A stretch of 64,000 bases of DNA. Source: Cellulophaga sp. HaHa_2_95 (GTDB lineage: Bacteria; Bacteroidota; Bacteroidia; Flavobacteriales; Flavobacteriaceae). The translations under genes were made by a program, and so were the position numbers. The stretch is from NCBI RefSeq assembly GCF_019278565.1, contig NZ_CP058988.1, positions 2,852,001-2,916,000 on the forward strand. Direction: 5' to 3'. This document shows positions 53,974 through 63,350 of the stretch, in pieces. Each line of letters opens with the position of its first letter. Position 1 is the first letter of the stretch. Below the pieces are notes generated by a model, which worked only from the letters and a program-made list of their open reading frames with translations, had not been told where the DNA came from and made no database searches.

Positions 53974-54495
53974 ATGCTATTTATGACAATTTACACCCCT
54001 ATTAAATATACCATTATTATCGTATTCATGGCATTACTTTCTAGCAAGACAAATGCACAAGCTACTAATGACATTACGCATCAAGAAGCTTTTGAAGTTC
54101 TTCTTGCCGCAAAAAAACATGCAGAAGCTTCCAACACGCTTGTTAATATTGCTGTGGTAGATGCTGGCGCTCATCTAAAAGCGTTCTTGAGAATGGATGA
54201 ATCTTTTCTAGGAAGTATTGATGTAGCGATTAAAAAAGCAAAAACTGCACGCTATTTCAATATGGATACAGGAGAATTAGGAACTTTAACACAACCTGGA
54301 GGTATCATTTATAATATTGAACATTCGAATGGAGGTTTAATAACATTTCCTGGAGGGATTCCAATTAAAAATAAAAAGGGCGTAATTATAGGAGCCGTTG
54401 GTATCAGTGGTGGTACCATAGACCAAGATAGAAGTATTGCTATCGCTGGTGCTGTAGTACTGCTAGAATCAAAAAACGAGAGTAATAAAAAATAA
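53974..54495 (+). CDS. GlcG/HbpS-family protein, secreted
   Basis: 173 residues with a signal peptide (MALLSSKTNAQA, cleaved after NAQ). The mature part is a single GlcG/HbpS domain: ITHQEAFEVLLAAKKHAEAS, then VNIAVVDAGAHLKAFLRMD, KKAKTARYFNM and the glycine-rich IGAVGISGGTIDQDRSIA. HbpS relatives bind heme or small cofactors and protect against oxidative stress; others are just GlcG-like of unknown role. First gene of a three-gene operon behind a Crp/Fnr palindrome. Confidence 0.85.
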   Translation: MLFMTIYTPIKYTIIIVFMALLSSKTNAQATNDITHQEAFEVLLAAKKHAEASNTLVNIAVVDAGAHLKAFLRMDESFLGSIDVAIKKAKTARYFNMDTGELGTLTQPGGIIYNIEHSNGGLITFPGGIPIKNKKGVIIGAVGISGGTIDQDRSIAIAGAVVLLESKNESNKK

Positions 54496-54500
54496 AAATC

Positions 54501-56027
54501 ATGATATTTCTAAAAAAATATTCCCTAATTATAGTATTCTTTTTGTCACAAATTTGCTTCGCTCAAAGCACTGATGATGTAATGTTATACCGAAAAGATA
54601 TTCAGAGTATTACCGGCAAGAATACGGTAACTATTACAAGCTATGAGAAAGAGGGGAAACACTATGTGTACGCAGGAGGGTTTGGTGGTATTGACGTATA
54701 TGGCTTAAATGTGGAAGGCAAACTTACGGCCATCAGCCGCCATGAACTCTACAAGCAAACAGGACCAGCGAGAGGAATGGTAGCCGATGCTATCGGTGAT
54801 TCTCATTTTTTATTTGTAGCTAATAAGCACGGTAATGCCATTGAAACTTTTAAAATACAAACTAACGGAACCCTTGAACGCGTTTCTTTAGTCGAAGACA
54901 CCAATGAAACTCACTTGGGTACTGCGATAACTTTACAGGTGATTCATATGAAAAATGCCTCCTATTTATTTATTGGAGGCTTAGAAGAGACACCAGGCTT
55001 AAGTAGCTTTAAAATACATCCTGACGGAAAACTAACCCATGTAGTTTCTATGAAAGATGATGATAACATATATACCGATGGTATTATAGGAATGTTTAGC
55101 CATAAAATTAAAGGAAAGACGTATTTATATACCAGCGGATTTCAAGATAACGGCGTAAGTAGTTTCAGAATATATGACAATGGTACGTTCAAAAACATCA
55201 ATAATATCAGCGATAATACTACAGATAGATACCTAACAGGTGCCTATCCAGTAACAGGAGTAACACTAGGTGAAAATAAGTATGTAATTGTTGGGCACAG
55301 ACATCATAAGTATTACAAAAGAGGTGGATTTATAAAAAGACCGAACTTTGTATATCATGGTGATGGTGTAAGTGTTTTCAAAGTGAATAAGAAAGGGGCT
55401 TTGGTTCCACATTTTGTGCTAAAAGATGACGAAAAAACCAAATTACAAGGACAAACAAGAATCGAAATTGTAACAGCAACTATTAATGAAGCGGTACTGG
55501 CAGTTGGCACAAGAGACGATGAAAGTATTCAACTTCTAAAGCTCAATAAAGAAGGTATTTTAAGCCCAATCAATCATTTAGAAACTGGTTTCTCTATTTA
55601 TTATGGTTTAAGGTCGCATAAAATAGAAGACACTAACTTTCTTATCGCTGGTTCTAATCGTTTTGATTTAAAAAAAATTGTCTCCTATAAAATTTCACCA
55701 AAAGTGAACAAAAATGAGCAAGTTTTAAGACATTTGGTACATCTTAAGTTTAAAGCATCGGCTACAGCAGAACAAATTAACAAAGCAGAAAAAGCCTTTG
55801 AAAATCTTAAAAACGAAATTCCAGAAATTATACATTTAGAATGGGGGCTAAATGATAGTGAAGAGGGTAATAGTAAAAAATTTACACACACCTTCACTTT
55901 AACATTTAATGATGCGCATGGCAGAGAAATTTATTTATTTCATAAAGCACACATCGCACTCGTAGAAAATATAGGACCAATAATAGAAGATGTTTTCGTT
56001 ATGGATTATTGGACCAGTAACAAATAA
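54501..56027 (+). CDS. Secreted beta-propeller protein with C-terminal Dabb domain
   Basis: 508 residues with signal peptide (FFLSQICFAQS). Residues 30-400 form repeated about 50-residue blades like those of lactonase-type propellers (YVYAGGFGGIDVYGLN, LFVANKHGNAIETFKI, IIGMFSHKIKGKTYLYTSGF). Residues 410-505 are a Dabb dimeric alpha/beta barrel (VLRHLVHLKFKASATAEQIN, LEWGLNDSEEG, HTFTLTFNDAHGREIYLFH). Dabb domains normally stand alone in the cytoplasm; this fusion is exported. It starts 5 bases after the GlcG-like gene. Confidence 0.8.
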   Translation: MIFLKKYSLIIVFFLSQICFAQSTDDVMLYRKDIQSITGKNTVTITSYEKEGKHYVYAGGFGGIDVYGLNVEGKLTAISRHELYKQTGPARGMVADAIGDSHFLFVANKHGNAIETFKIQTNGTLERVSLVEDTNETHLGTAITLQVIHMKNASYLFIGGLEETPGLSSFKIHPDGKLTHVVSMKDDDNIYTDGIIGMFSHKIKGKTYLYTSGFQDNGVSSFRIYDNGTFKNINNISDNTTDRYLTGAYPVTGVTLGENKYVIVGHRHHKYYKRGGFIKRPNFVYHGDGVSVFKVNKKGALVPHFVLKDDEKTKLQGQTRIEIVTATINEAVLAVGTRDDESIQLLKLNKEGILSPINHLETGFSIYYGLRSHKIEDTNFLIAGSNRFDLKKIVSYKISPKVNKNEQVLRHLVHLKFKASATAEQINKAEKAFENLKNEIPEIIHLEWGLNDSEEGNSKKFTHTFTLTFNDAHGREIYLFHKAHIALVENIGPIIEDVFVMDYWTSNK

Positions 56028-56037
56028 AACAAAAAGA

Positions 56038-56757
56038 ATGAACGATTTAAAAAATAAAAAAGCCATTATTACAGGTGGCGGTAGAGGTTTAGGAAAAGCT
56101 ACAGCCTTAGCTTTTGCAAAAGAAGGCATAGATGTCGCAATCACAGGAAGAAATGAAAAGGTATTAAAAGAAACGGTTTCTGAAATTAAAGCCTTAGGAG
56201 TTAATGCTATATATGCCGTTTTTGATGTGGGCGATTATGAAGAGGTTAAAAAGAGTATTAAAGGTATAATTGAAAAATTAGGAACTATTGATATTTTGGT
56301 AAATAATGCAGGTATTGCAGCCTTTGGTTCTTTTAATGATATGCCTGTAGAAGAATGGAGTGCTATTATCCAAACCAATGTTATGGGAATGTATTACGTA
56401 ACTAAAGAAGTGTTACCGCACTTATTGGCTAAAAACGAAGGCGATATCATCAATGTTTCTTCTACTGCTGGCCTTGGTGGAAATGCGAATGTATCTGCCT
56501 ATTCTGCCTCTAAATTTGCCGTTATAGGGATGTCAGAATCATTAATGAAAGAAGTACGCAAAAATAATATTAGAGTTTGCACACTAACTCCTAGTACTAT
56601 AGCCTCAGACATGACCATTGAATTGGGTATTGCAGATAAAGATTCTGAAGACCGCGTTTTACAGCCCGAAGATTTTGCAGAGTTAGTAGTTGCAGGATTA
56701 AAATTACCAAGAAGAGCAATGCTGAAAAGCGCTGCGTTATGGTCTACAAATCCATAA
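56038..56757 (+). CDS. SDR-family oxidoreductase (FabG-like)
   Basis: 239 residues from ATG 56038, 10 bases after the propeller gene; a start further out would overlap it. Classical motifs: TGGGRGLGKATALAF, NNAGIAAFGSF, the serine in IINVSSTAGLGG and Y-x3-K in AYSASKFAV. Last gene of the operon, followed by a strong terminator. Substrate unknown; the exported partners suggest it may act in a pathway linked to redox or aromatic compounds, but this is a guess. Confidence 0.9.
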   Translation: MNDLKNKKAIITGGGRGLGKATALAFAKEGIDVAITGRNEKVLKETVSEIKALGVNAIYAVFDVGDYEEVKKSIKGIIEKLGTIDILVNNAGIAAFGSFNDMPVEEWSAIIQTNVMGMYYVTKEVLPHLLAKNEGDIINVSSTAGLGGNANVSAYSASKFAVIGMSESLMKEVRKNNIRVCTLTPSTIASDMTIELGIADKDSEDRVLQPEDFAELVVAGLKLPRRAMLKSAALWSTNP

Positions 56758-56809
56758 TCAGATACTTCATAATGGAGCAATTTTTAGTTAATCTATCGTA
56801 AAATTCTAA

Positions 56810-56856
56810 AACAACACATAAGGGCTCTTGTAGCCCATCTATGTGTTGTTTTTTAG
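56810..56856 (+). terminator. Terminator with nested hairpin after the SDR gene
   Basis: Outer stem AACAACACATA / TATGTGTTGTT encloses an inner stem GGGCT-CTTGT-AGCCC; a T-run follows. Confidence 0.85.
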
Positions 56857-56948
56857 TATTTAGTTTTCTATAAACTCCTAAAGAATAGTATTTTGGCGCT
56901 ATTGGTTCTGATTATTCGTATTTTGAGCCTTTAGAAATCTACATCCTC

Positions 56949-57521
56949 ATGAAAAATAAGTTCTTCTTAATAAGTATCTGTTTCCTTTTTACAACCGCTA
57001 ATTTTTCCCAAAATAAAAAAGAGGTAGACACCTATTTACACACGCTTTTCCATATTTTAGAAGAGAAGAACACTGAAGAATTTTATGCTTCTTTATACCC
57101 CAAACTCAAAGAACAAATTCCGGTAGCACAAGTCAACTCCTTTCTTGGAGAACTACATAGCAATCCTAATTTTAAAACAGAAATAAAGAATTTTAGAACC
57201 TTAGCAATAGGTGAATTGGTCACTGATACCGACAATGCGTATACTTTAGTAGATTACGTTTCTGAAACTCATATTGAGTTTACAGAAGAAGCCACGCAAG
57301 AACTTATAACAAAAGGCACCAATCACTTTAAAAAACTTTATGGAGAGCGCTATACTTATGATGCCGATAAAAAAATAATAGTAACCAGTAAAGATTTTAA
57401 AATACTAATGGTGTATGAGAACCGAAAATGGAGTCATATTCCTGGAGTATTAAAATTAAAGCCTTATCTGAGTAATTGGGTTAAAGATGAAATTTTAACT
57501 CGATTATTTGCTGAAGAATAA
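56949..57521 (+). CDS. Hypothetical secreted protein, 190 residues
   Basis: Signal peptide LISICFLFTTANFSQN, then a helical/beta domain with YLHTLFHILEEKNTEEFYAS, LGELHSNPNFKTEIKNF, then YDADKKIIVTSKDFKILMVY and NRKWSHIPGVLKLKPYLSNW. No lipobox, no family recognised. Stand-alone gene; periplasmic location is likely. Confidence 0.65.
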   Translation: MKNKFFLISICFLFTTANFSQNKKEVDTYLHTLFHILEEKNTEEFYASLYPKLKEQIPVAQVNSFLGELHSNPNFKTEIKNFRTLAIGELVTDTDNAYTLVDYVSETHIEFTEEATQELITKGTNHFKKLYGERYTYDADKKIIVTSKDFKILMVYENRKWSHIPGVLKLKPYLSNWVKDEILTRLFAEE

Positions 57522-57783
57522 TCGGGAGTAGAAGAAACTATTGTATCTCATGGTATCGTTAAGCACGCGCGTTTATCTTTAAAATAGTTCCAATAAGAAT
57601 TAGAGTCCTCACAAACAATACTGTAGTCTTAGCTAAAGCATACCTATGAAATTTTGAAGCAAAATAGAGTTCAATAAACTCATCGATAAAATTAGCTATT
57701 TCATATAGATAATGACCCCAAACATCTATTCCAATTCTTTAGCATGGTCAGCCTTCGCATCTTTGAATTATAAAAGAGGAATT

Positions 57784-58314
57784 ATGAAACTACGACTTTT
57801 GATTGGTTGTTTATTACTTGTTTTATTTTCTAATGCGCAATCTACCGCTGGCAAAAAGAAAACTTCAGGAAGTGGCAAAACTATTCCGATCCTCAACTTT
57901 AATTCTTTAGAGCCCCTACTGCACACCAAATCTGATAAAATTTATATTGTCAATTTTTGGGCTATGTGGTGTGCTCCCTGTATTAAGGAGTTACCTGTAT
58001 TTCAAGAATACGAAAAAAACAATCCAAATGTTGAGATAGTATTAGTAAGTCTAGATTTCCGAGAGGATATAGATACCAAATTAAAACCCTTTTTAGAGAA
58101 AAAAGGGATTACCTCCAAGGTTGTCTTATTGGATGACCCAGATGCTAATTCTTGGATAGATAAAATTTATCCACACTGGTCGGGCGCTATACCTTTCACC
58201 GTTATTTTTAATGCTAAAAACCGTTCCTATCATGAACGAGCTTTCCAAGATATTCAAGACTTAAATAATGAAGTTAATAACATCCTAAAAAACAAAGAAC
58301 ATGAAAAAAAGTAA
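57784..58314 (+). CDS. TlpA-like thioredoxin, periplasmic
   Basis: 176 residues from ATG 57784 (MKLRLLIGCLLLVLFSNAQ signal); the frame extends 24 codons further but would lose the signal. The thioredoxin fold has VNFWAMWCAPCIKELPVF with redox pair C-A-P-C, and the cis-proline at GAIPFTVIF. A periplasmic disulfide reductase or cytochrome-maturation-type function is typical. Overlaps the following redoxin gene by 14 bases, so the two are translationally coupled. Confidence 0.88.
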   Translation: MKLRLLIGCLLLVLFSNAQSTAGKKKTSGSGKTIPILNFNSLEPLLHTKSDKIYIVNFWAMWCAPCIKELPVFQEYEKNNPNVEIVLVSLDFREDIDTKLKPFLEKKGITSKVVLLDDPDANSWIDKIYPHWSGAIPFTVIFNAKNRSYHERAFQDIQDLNNEVNNILKNKEHEKK

Positions 58315-59002
58315 TCTATTTTTATTGGCTGTACTGCTAGTTGTTAGCCTAATGACAAGTATGAATGTTACAGCACAAGACAGAAAAGGTCCGCCAGAAA
58401 ATGGGGAACGCAAAGGCCCTCCTGGTGGAGGTCACAATCCTGAACAAACAGAAACTTTAAATGAAATGAAAGGATACAAAATTGGTGACAAAGCCACTGA
58501 CTTTGAACTTAAAAATGTGGATGGCACCCTATTTTCTCTTTCTGATATTAAAAATGCAAAAGGATATATTGTTGTTTTTACTTGTAACGAATGTCCGTTT
58601 GCCAAAATGTATGAAGATCGTTTAATTTCATTACATAAAGAGTATGCCCCTAAAGGATATTCTGTGGTTGCCATCAATCCAAATGTTAGCGCTACAAATG
58701 CCCGAGAAAGCTTTGAGGCCATGCAAAAAAGGGCTGAAGAAAAAAACTTCCCATTTGTTTATTTAGCAGATACGGATCAAAAAATAGTTCCTCAGTACGG
58801 AGCCTTAAGAACTCCTCATGTGTTTTTACTAGATGCCCAACTAAAAGTACAATACATAGGTACCATAGATGATAATGCTAAAAACGCTAAAGATGTAAAG
58901 GTAACTTATGTAGAAAATGCTATTCGGGCCTTAGAGCACGGAGAAAGACCAAATCCTAATTTCACAAAATCTATTGGGTGTCCCGTAAAATTTAGTAAAT
59001 AA
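58301..59002 (+). CDS. Secreted AhpC/Redoxin-family protein
   Basis: 233 residues with signal peptide (LMTSMNVTAQD), a proline/glycine linker (KGPPENGERKGPPGGGH) and a redoxin domain: FELKNVDGTLFSLSDIKNAK, VVFTCNECPFAKMYEDR with a C-x2-C pair, FPFVYLADTDQKIVPQYGAL and TPHVFLLD. The C-x2-C pattern here matches resA/AhpC-related thiol proteins rather than peroxiredoxins proper. Linked by overlap to the TlpA-like gene. Confidence 0.88.
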   Translation: MKKSNLFLLAVLLVVSLMTSMNVTAQDRKGPPENGERKGPPGGGHNPEQTETLNEMKGYKIGDKATDFELKNVDGTLFSLSDIKNAKGYIVVFTCNECPFAKMYEDRLISLHKEYAPKGYSVVAINPNVSATNARESFEAMQKRAEEKNFPFVYLADTDQKIVPQYGALRTPHVFLLDAQLKVQYIGTIDDNAKNAKDVKVTYVENAIRALEHGERPNPNFTKSIGCPVKFSK

Positions 59003-59141
59003 CATTTATATCCTTTATTATCAATTAGTTATCTTAAACCTTGAAGTACCGCAGGTCTGCTTCAAGGTTTTGATTTTGAAAATCAGTATGCGTACAATGA
59101 GTTCTAGAAATATGCTGCGAACCTTTAAAAATAGATGCCCC

Positions 59142-60158
59142 ATGAAACATAAATTTTATTTATTAATGAGTATTGCAATCATCATGAGCTGCGCAGACAA
59201 TAAAACGAAAACAAAGTCGGCCCAAAACAGCACAACAGAAATAGCTTTTGATTATAAAGGAACGGCTAGTATTACACAAGGAATAGCCACTACCACTGCC
59301 GAAGATATATATACTTGTGAGCGCGGTAGAAAAACAGATGTCGGTGAAATTATAGCTACAGACGGAAAAAAATGGGTGGTACCTGCCGCTACAAATTACA
59401 CCAACACTACTTTTCCGTTTGCCGCAGATTTATTTAATTCATGCGAAGAAAAGAAACACGCCAGTCCGCAAGAAGCCTTGTCTGCTATTGGCACACCAAA
59501 TACCATTGAAATTGATGAAGATGGAGAGGTATTTACCGCCTATATATTTGCTGATAATTATTTTGAAATGTATGTTAATGGTGTAGCTGTTGGAAAAGAT
59601 AAAGTTCCTTTTACAGAATTTAACTCTAGCATGGTCTCCTTTAAAGTTCAGAAACCTTTTACCATCGCCATGAAATTAGTAGATTGGGAAGAACACCTTG
59701 GTGTCGGCTGTGAAGCCAATAGAGGAAAGGATTTTCATGCTGGAGATGGCGGAATGGTGGCTGTAATAAAAGATGCAGAAAACAACATTATTGCTACCAC
59801 TGACGAAAACTGGAAAGCACAAACCTACTATACTGCACCTATTACAGATCTAAGCTGCGTATCTGAAGAGGGCGCCTATAGGTATTCTGAAAATTGTGAT
59901 ACTAGTGGTGGCCAAGAGGGATCAGAATTTTATGCATTGCATTGGGAATTACCTAATGATTGGATGAAAACTGATTTTGATGATAGTAATTGGCCCAATG
60001 CATCTACCTACACTAATAATACTATTGGCGTAAATAATAAACCTGCCTACACTAATTTCACCTCTATTTTTGATAATGCCAATGATGATGCTCAATTTAT
60101 TTGGTCTACGAACGTGGTCTTAGATAATGAAGTATTAGTACGCTATACTATTATTTAA
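59142..60158 (+). CDS. Hypothetical lipoprotein, 338 residues
   Basis: From ATG 59142, giving lipoprotein signal LLMSIAIIMSC (cysteine at 17). The mature part has about 300 residues rich in aromatic and acidic residues, with GVAVGKDKVPFTEFNSSMV, DWEEHLGVGCEANRGKDF and LHWELPNDWMKTDFDDSNWP. The last resembles the W-x-x-x-x-F-D-D-S-x-W turn seen in galactose-binding-like beta-sandwiches. No further domain recognised. It starts the group lipoprotein-PEBP-YHYH. Confidence 0.7.
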   Translation: MKHKFYLLMSIAIIMSCADNKTKTKSAQNSTTEIAFDYKGTASITQGIATTTAEDIYTCERGRKTDVGEIIATDGKKWVVPAATNYTNTTFPFAADLFNSCEEKKHASPQEALSAIGTPNTIEIDEDGEVFTAYIFADNYFEMYVNGVAVGKDKVPFTEFNSSMVSFKVQKPFTIAMKLVDWEEHLGVGCEANRGKDFHAGDGGMVAVIKDAENNIIATTDENWKAQTYYTAPITDLSCVSEEGAYRYSENCDTSGGQEGSEFYALHWELPNDWMKTDFDDSNWPNASTYTNNTIGVNNKPAYTNFTSIFDNANDDAQFIWSTNVVLDNEVLVRYTII

Positions 60159-60159
60159 T

Positions 60160-60780
60160 ATGAAAAAAGTAAACGCAAAAAGGGGTTTTTTTCTATGGAT
60201 CACCACAGCAGTAATTATATTAAATTCTTGTAAAAATCCTGCTAAGGCTTCCTCTTTTACAAATTATGATGATTTTGAAACCATACACTCTGATTTTAAA
60301 TTACAGAGTAAAGCTGTGGAAAACGGTAAGTTGTTAGAGTACTATAAATGTGAAAAAAAAATAAATGATATAGAAAACTCCATTCCGCTATCTTGGTCTA
60401 ATGTGCCTGAAGGCACAAATTCTCTAGCCATTGTCATGTATCATTATCCGAAAAAAGATAGCAAAACAGAAGTAAATTCTTATTTGCTGCTATGGGGCAT
60501 AGATCCTTCTGTTACTGATATTCCATATAAAATGGCCAAGAATCCAAATTGGTATATGGGTGCTAATAAAGATGGCACCGCTGTTTCTTATACTTCGCCA
60601 TGTTCTAAAGGATCAGGAGAACATAGCTATACCATTGCCCTATTTGCCTTAAAAGACGTACCCAAAGCGCTTCCGAAAGCTAATGCTATTACAGTGGACT
60701 ACCATACTTTCATGGAGGCCATTTCTGAAGCCACGGTACTCGATAGAACAAGTTTAAATTTTATAGATGCTCATGAATAA
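60160..60780 (+). CDS. YbhB/YbcL-family (PEBP) protein
   Basis: 206 residues with an N-terminal hydrophobic segment (FLWITTAVIILNSC, lipobox-like cysteine), so envelope-located. The PEBP fold shows IPLSWSNVPEGTNSLAIVMY, then SYTSPCSKGSGEHSYTIALF and VDYHTFMEAISEATVL. Bacterial PEBP-like proteins have no settled function. Starts 1 base after the lipoprotein gene and overlaps the next gene by 14 bases. Confidence 0.85.
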   Translation: MKKVNAKRGFFLWITTAVIILNSCKNPAKASSFTNYDDFETIHSDFKLQSKAVENGKLLEYYKCEKKINDIENSIPLSWSNVPEGTNSLAIVMYHYPKKDSKTEVNSYLLLWGIDPSVTDIPYKMAKNPNWYMGANKDGTAVSYTSPCSKGSGEHSYTIALFALKDVPKALPKANAITVDYHTFMEAISEATVLDRTSLNFIDAHE

Positions 60781-62098
60781 TAAATCACTAAAGAAACTAC
60801 TCTTTTTTCTAGTAGTACAGTTTGTAAGTGTTCAACTATTAGCTCATGACGGCGGGCATGGTACTCCTACAAAAGTTTGGAAATTAGTAGAAGATGATAA
60901 AACAATTACGGCAGATTTCATACAGAAAGTAGACGAAATAGTATATCTGAGTAATGAGGACCATGAATTAATGGTATTCGATATCAGCGATTTCAAAACC
61001 GAAGAGCAACAGTATATTCTGGACAAATCTAATTGGATTCATGAACAGAATGTTTTGCCACAAGAGAAATCTGTTGGTATAGTTTCTCCTATTAATTTAT
61101 ATCTTGCCTTAGGCTTACTACTATTATTAGTTGCACTTTTCACGTATCACTACACATCAAAAAAGAAGAAATTTTACTGGGCTTTTAGCTTGTTAACACT
61201 ACTCGTTGTTTTTGTAGCCTGTAAAAGTAAATCTTCCACAAGTAGTTTTAAAATGGCCGAAAATGATGTGCCCTTCTTAGTCTCCATTTTTGGTGCTTTT
61301 GACAAGGTGAACACAAAATATGATGACACCTATTTTTATATCGAATCAGATGGCATTCCCGATCATGAAATGATGACAGGAATTACAAGTTGGCAGCAAC
61401 AAGTCCCTATTAATCATGACTATACAGGAGCTAACGCTTGGGCTATTCCATTACAACCAGAATTGGCAGAAAATCCGCTTTCTACAAAAGATAATTTTAT
61501 GAAAGGCGCCATTGCTATTGCTGCAAACGGTATTCCTATTTTTAATCCTCTAAACAACCGTGGTGAAGACGCTAATGCTATTGGAGAATTAGACCAATGG
61601 GGCGGACATTGTGGAAGGGCCGATGATTATCACTACCATTTGCCTCCAGTACATTTACAAGCTAAAGTTGGTAGTACCAAGCCTATTGCCTATGCCTTAG
61701 ATGGCTTTCCTGTTTATGGCGAAACAAAAGAACAGTTAGATGAAAATTTGGGCCGCTTTAGTTCTGATAGTACGTATCAATATCACGCAATAAAAGAATA
61801 CCCTTATTTAATAGCTGCTATGAAAGGAAAAGTAGCACTAAATCCTAATACGCAAGCACCAGAAAATGAAATAACACCACAAGCAAGAACAAAAGGTGTA
61901 AGACCAGATTTAAGACCACTACGTGGTGCAGAAATTACCGCTTTTGAAAACACAGGACTCCATCAATATCGATTGACGTATAAACTAGATACACTTAGCC
62001 ATAGCATTAATTACGGATGGGATACTAAAGGCAACTATACTTATGAATTTGTGCACCCAGATGGGACATCATCAAAAGCTAGCTATAAAAGAAAGTAA
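60767..62098 (+). CDS. YHYH-domain membrane protein
   Basis: 443 residues. Signal-type helix at the start (LFFLVVQFVSVQLLAHDG), a transmembrane helix at about 103-124 (INLYLALGLLLLLVALFTYH) and another at 130-146 ending in a cysteine (SLLTLLVVFVACK), which may be lipidated. The YHYH domain follows from about 165 (NHDYTGANAWAIPL, GGHCGRADDYHYHLPPV, YALDGFPVYGETKEQ). The fused N-terminal part with HDGGHGTP may bind metal. Ends the TlpA-to-YHYH cluster. Partner of the YHYH lipoprotein at 32211. Confidence 0.85.
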   Translation: MLMNNKSLKKLLFFLVVQFVSVQLLAHDGGHGTPTKVWKLVEDDKTITADFIQKVDEIVYLSNEDHELMVFDISDFKTEEQQYILDKSNWIHEQNVLPQEKSVGIVSPINLYLALGLLLLLVALFTYHYTSKKKKFYWAFSLLTLLVVFVACKSKSSTSSFKMAENDVPFLVSIFGAFDKVNTKYDDTYFYIESDGIPDHEMMTGITSWQQQVPINHDYTGANAWAIPLQPELAENPLSTKDNFMKGAIAIAANGIPIFNPLNNRGEDANAIGELDQWGGHCGRADDYHYHLPPVHLQAKVGSTKPIAYALDGFPVYGETKEQLDENLGRFSSDSTYQYHAIKEYPYLIAAMKGKVALNPNTQAPENEITPQARTKGVRPDLRPLRGAEITAFENTGLHQYRLTYKLDTLSHSINYGWDTKGNYTYEFVHPDGTSSKASYKRK

Positions 62099-62287
62099 AG
62101 GCTATAAGTAACTCGTTATATGTTTTAGAACTAACAAAAGTGCGGTATTAAAAATAGCTTCATCAATCTTAAGCATAGGAACTAAGAATTCTTGTCATTA
62201 CGGTACAGCACCTATATAAATAGCAAGCTACTTCTTAAAAAGAATAAAGAATTAGCTGTATTTTTATAGACTAGGAATCACGGAATA

Positions 62288-63160
62288 ATGAGCACGGTGA
62301 AAACATACCAGAAAGTTAACCCAGATAAGGATATTAGTTTTGGAATATCTAAAATGGAGGCTATCTATACCAAGCGAATGGGTAAAGTTGATGCTCCGCA
62401 TAGGCATAATTACTTTACCGTTCTAATTATTGATAAAGCATCGGGGTTTCATAAAATTGACTTTAATACCTATACCTTATCTGGAGGTCAAATCTATTTT
62501 GTAGCTCCTGGACAAGTGCATCAAGTTATAGAAACTGAAAAATCAATAGGATACTCCATGGTTTTTTCTAATCAGTTTTTAATAGAAAATTCTATCCCTT
62601 TGTCATTTATAGCTAGTTTAAACCTATTTCATAACTATGGGCAAAGTCCGCCGCTACAGCCCAACAAAAAACAGTTTGGTATCATACAAAGTTTTGCTGA
62701 TGAGATTTTTAAACGGCACCATAGTGAGGCTATCATGAAAAATTTATCCATTGGCGCCTTTCTAAAACTACTTTTGATAGAATGTAATGCAAGTTGTGCT
62801 ATGAATCCTATAGCGTCTGATGTAGATAGTTCTGGAGATAATCTCATTAGAAAATTTAAACAAGCGGTAGATAATACGTTTAAACAGGAACATTCCACGA
62901 GCCATTATGCCCGGGAACTTCATATAACTCCAGACCACTTAAACTGGACTATCAAAGCAAAAATTGGTGAAACTGCTAAAGGTTATATTCAAACAAGAAT
63001 TATTACAGAAGCCAAAAGACTCCTCTATTTTACAGATTTATCGAACAAGGAAATTGGGTTTGAATTAGGCTTCAATGAACCTGCTAATTTTAGTGCCTTT
63101 TTTAAAAAGCACACACAGGTATCTCCTTCTAACTTTAAGAAAAACGAAATTAAAAAATAG
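62288..63160 (+). CDS. AraC-family transcription regulator
   Basis: 290 residues. N-terminal cupin-like sensor (PHRHNYFTVLIIDKASGFHK, then IYFVAPGQVHQV) and C-terminal double HTH (about 195-290: YARELHITPDHLNWTIKAKI, LSNKEIGFELGFNEPANFSA, then FFKKHTQVSPSNFKKN). The standard layout of AraC regulators; the cupin may sense a small ligand. It lies between the YHYH cluster and a pirin gene, and could control either. Confidence 0.9.
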   Translation: MSTVKTYQKVNPDKDISFGISKMEAIYTKRMGKVDAPHRHNYFTVLIIDKASGFHKIDFNTYTLSGGQIYFVAPGQVHQVIETEKSIGYSMVFSNQFLIENSIPLSFIASLNLFHNYGQSPPLQPNKKQFGIIQSFADEIFKRHHSEAIMKNLSIGAFLKLLLIECNASCAMNPIASDVDSSGDNLIRKFKQAVDNTFKQEHSTSHYARELHITPDHLNWTIKAKIGETAKGYIQTRIITEAKRLLYFTDLSNKEIGFELGFNEPANFSAFFKKHTQVSPSNFKKNEIKK

Positions 63161-63350
63161 TATCAATTACGTATGGACGTGACATTTATCCAAGATTCTA
63201 GTCCTATTTGAAGCACCATATCGGATTTTCATATGCTTCTCCCCCTTTTTTATATTCCACTGCCTCCTAAAATATCCAATCTTTGCTGTATAAATTTAGA
63301 ATCTATGCCACGGTTCTTTATGAATTAATAAGAAACAAAATACAAGGACT

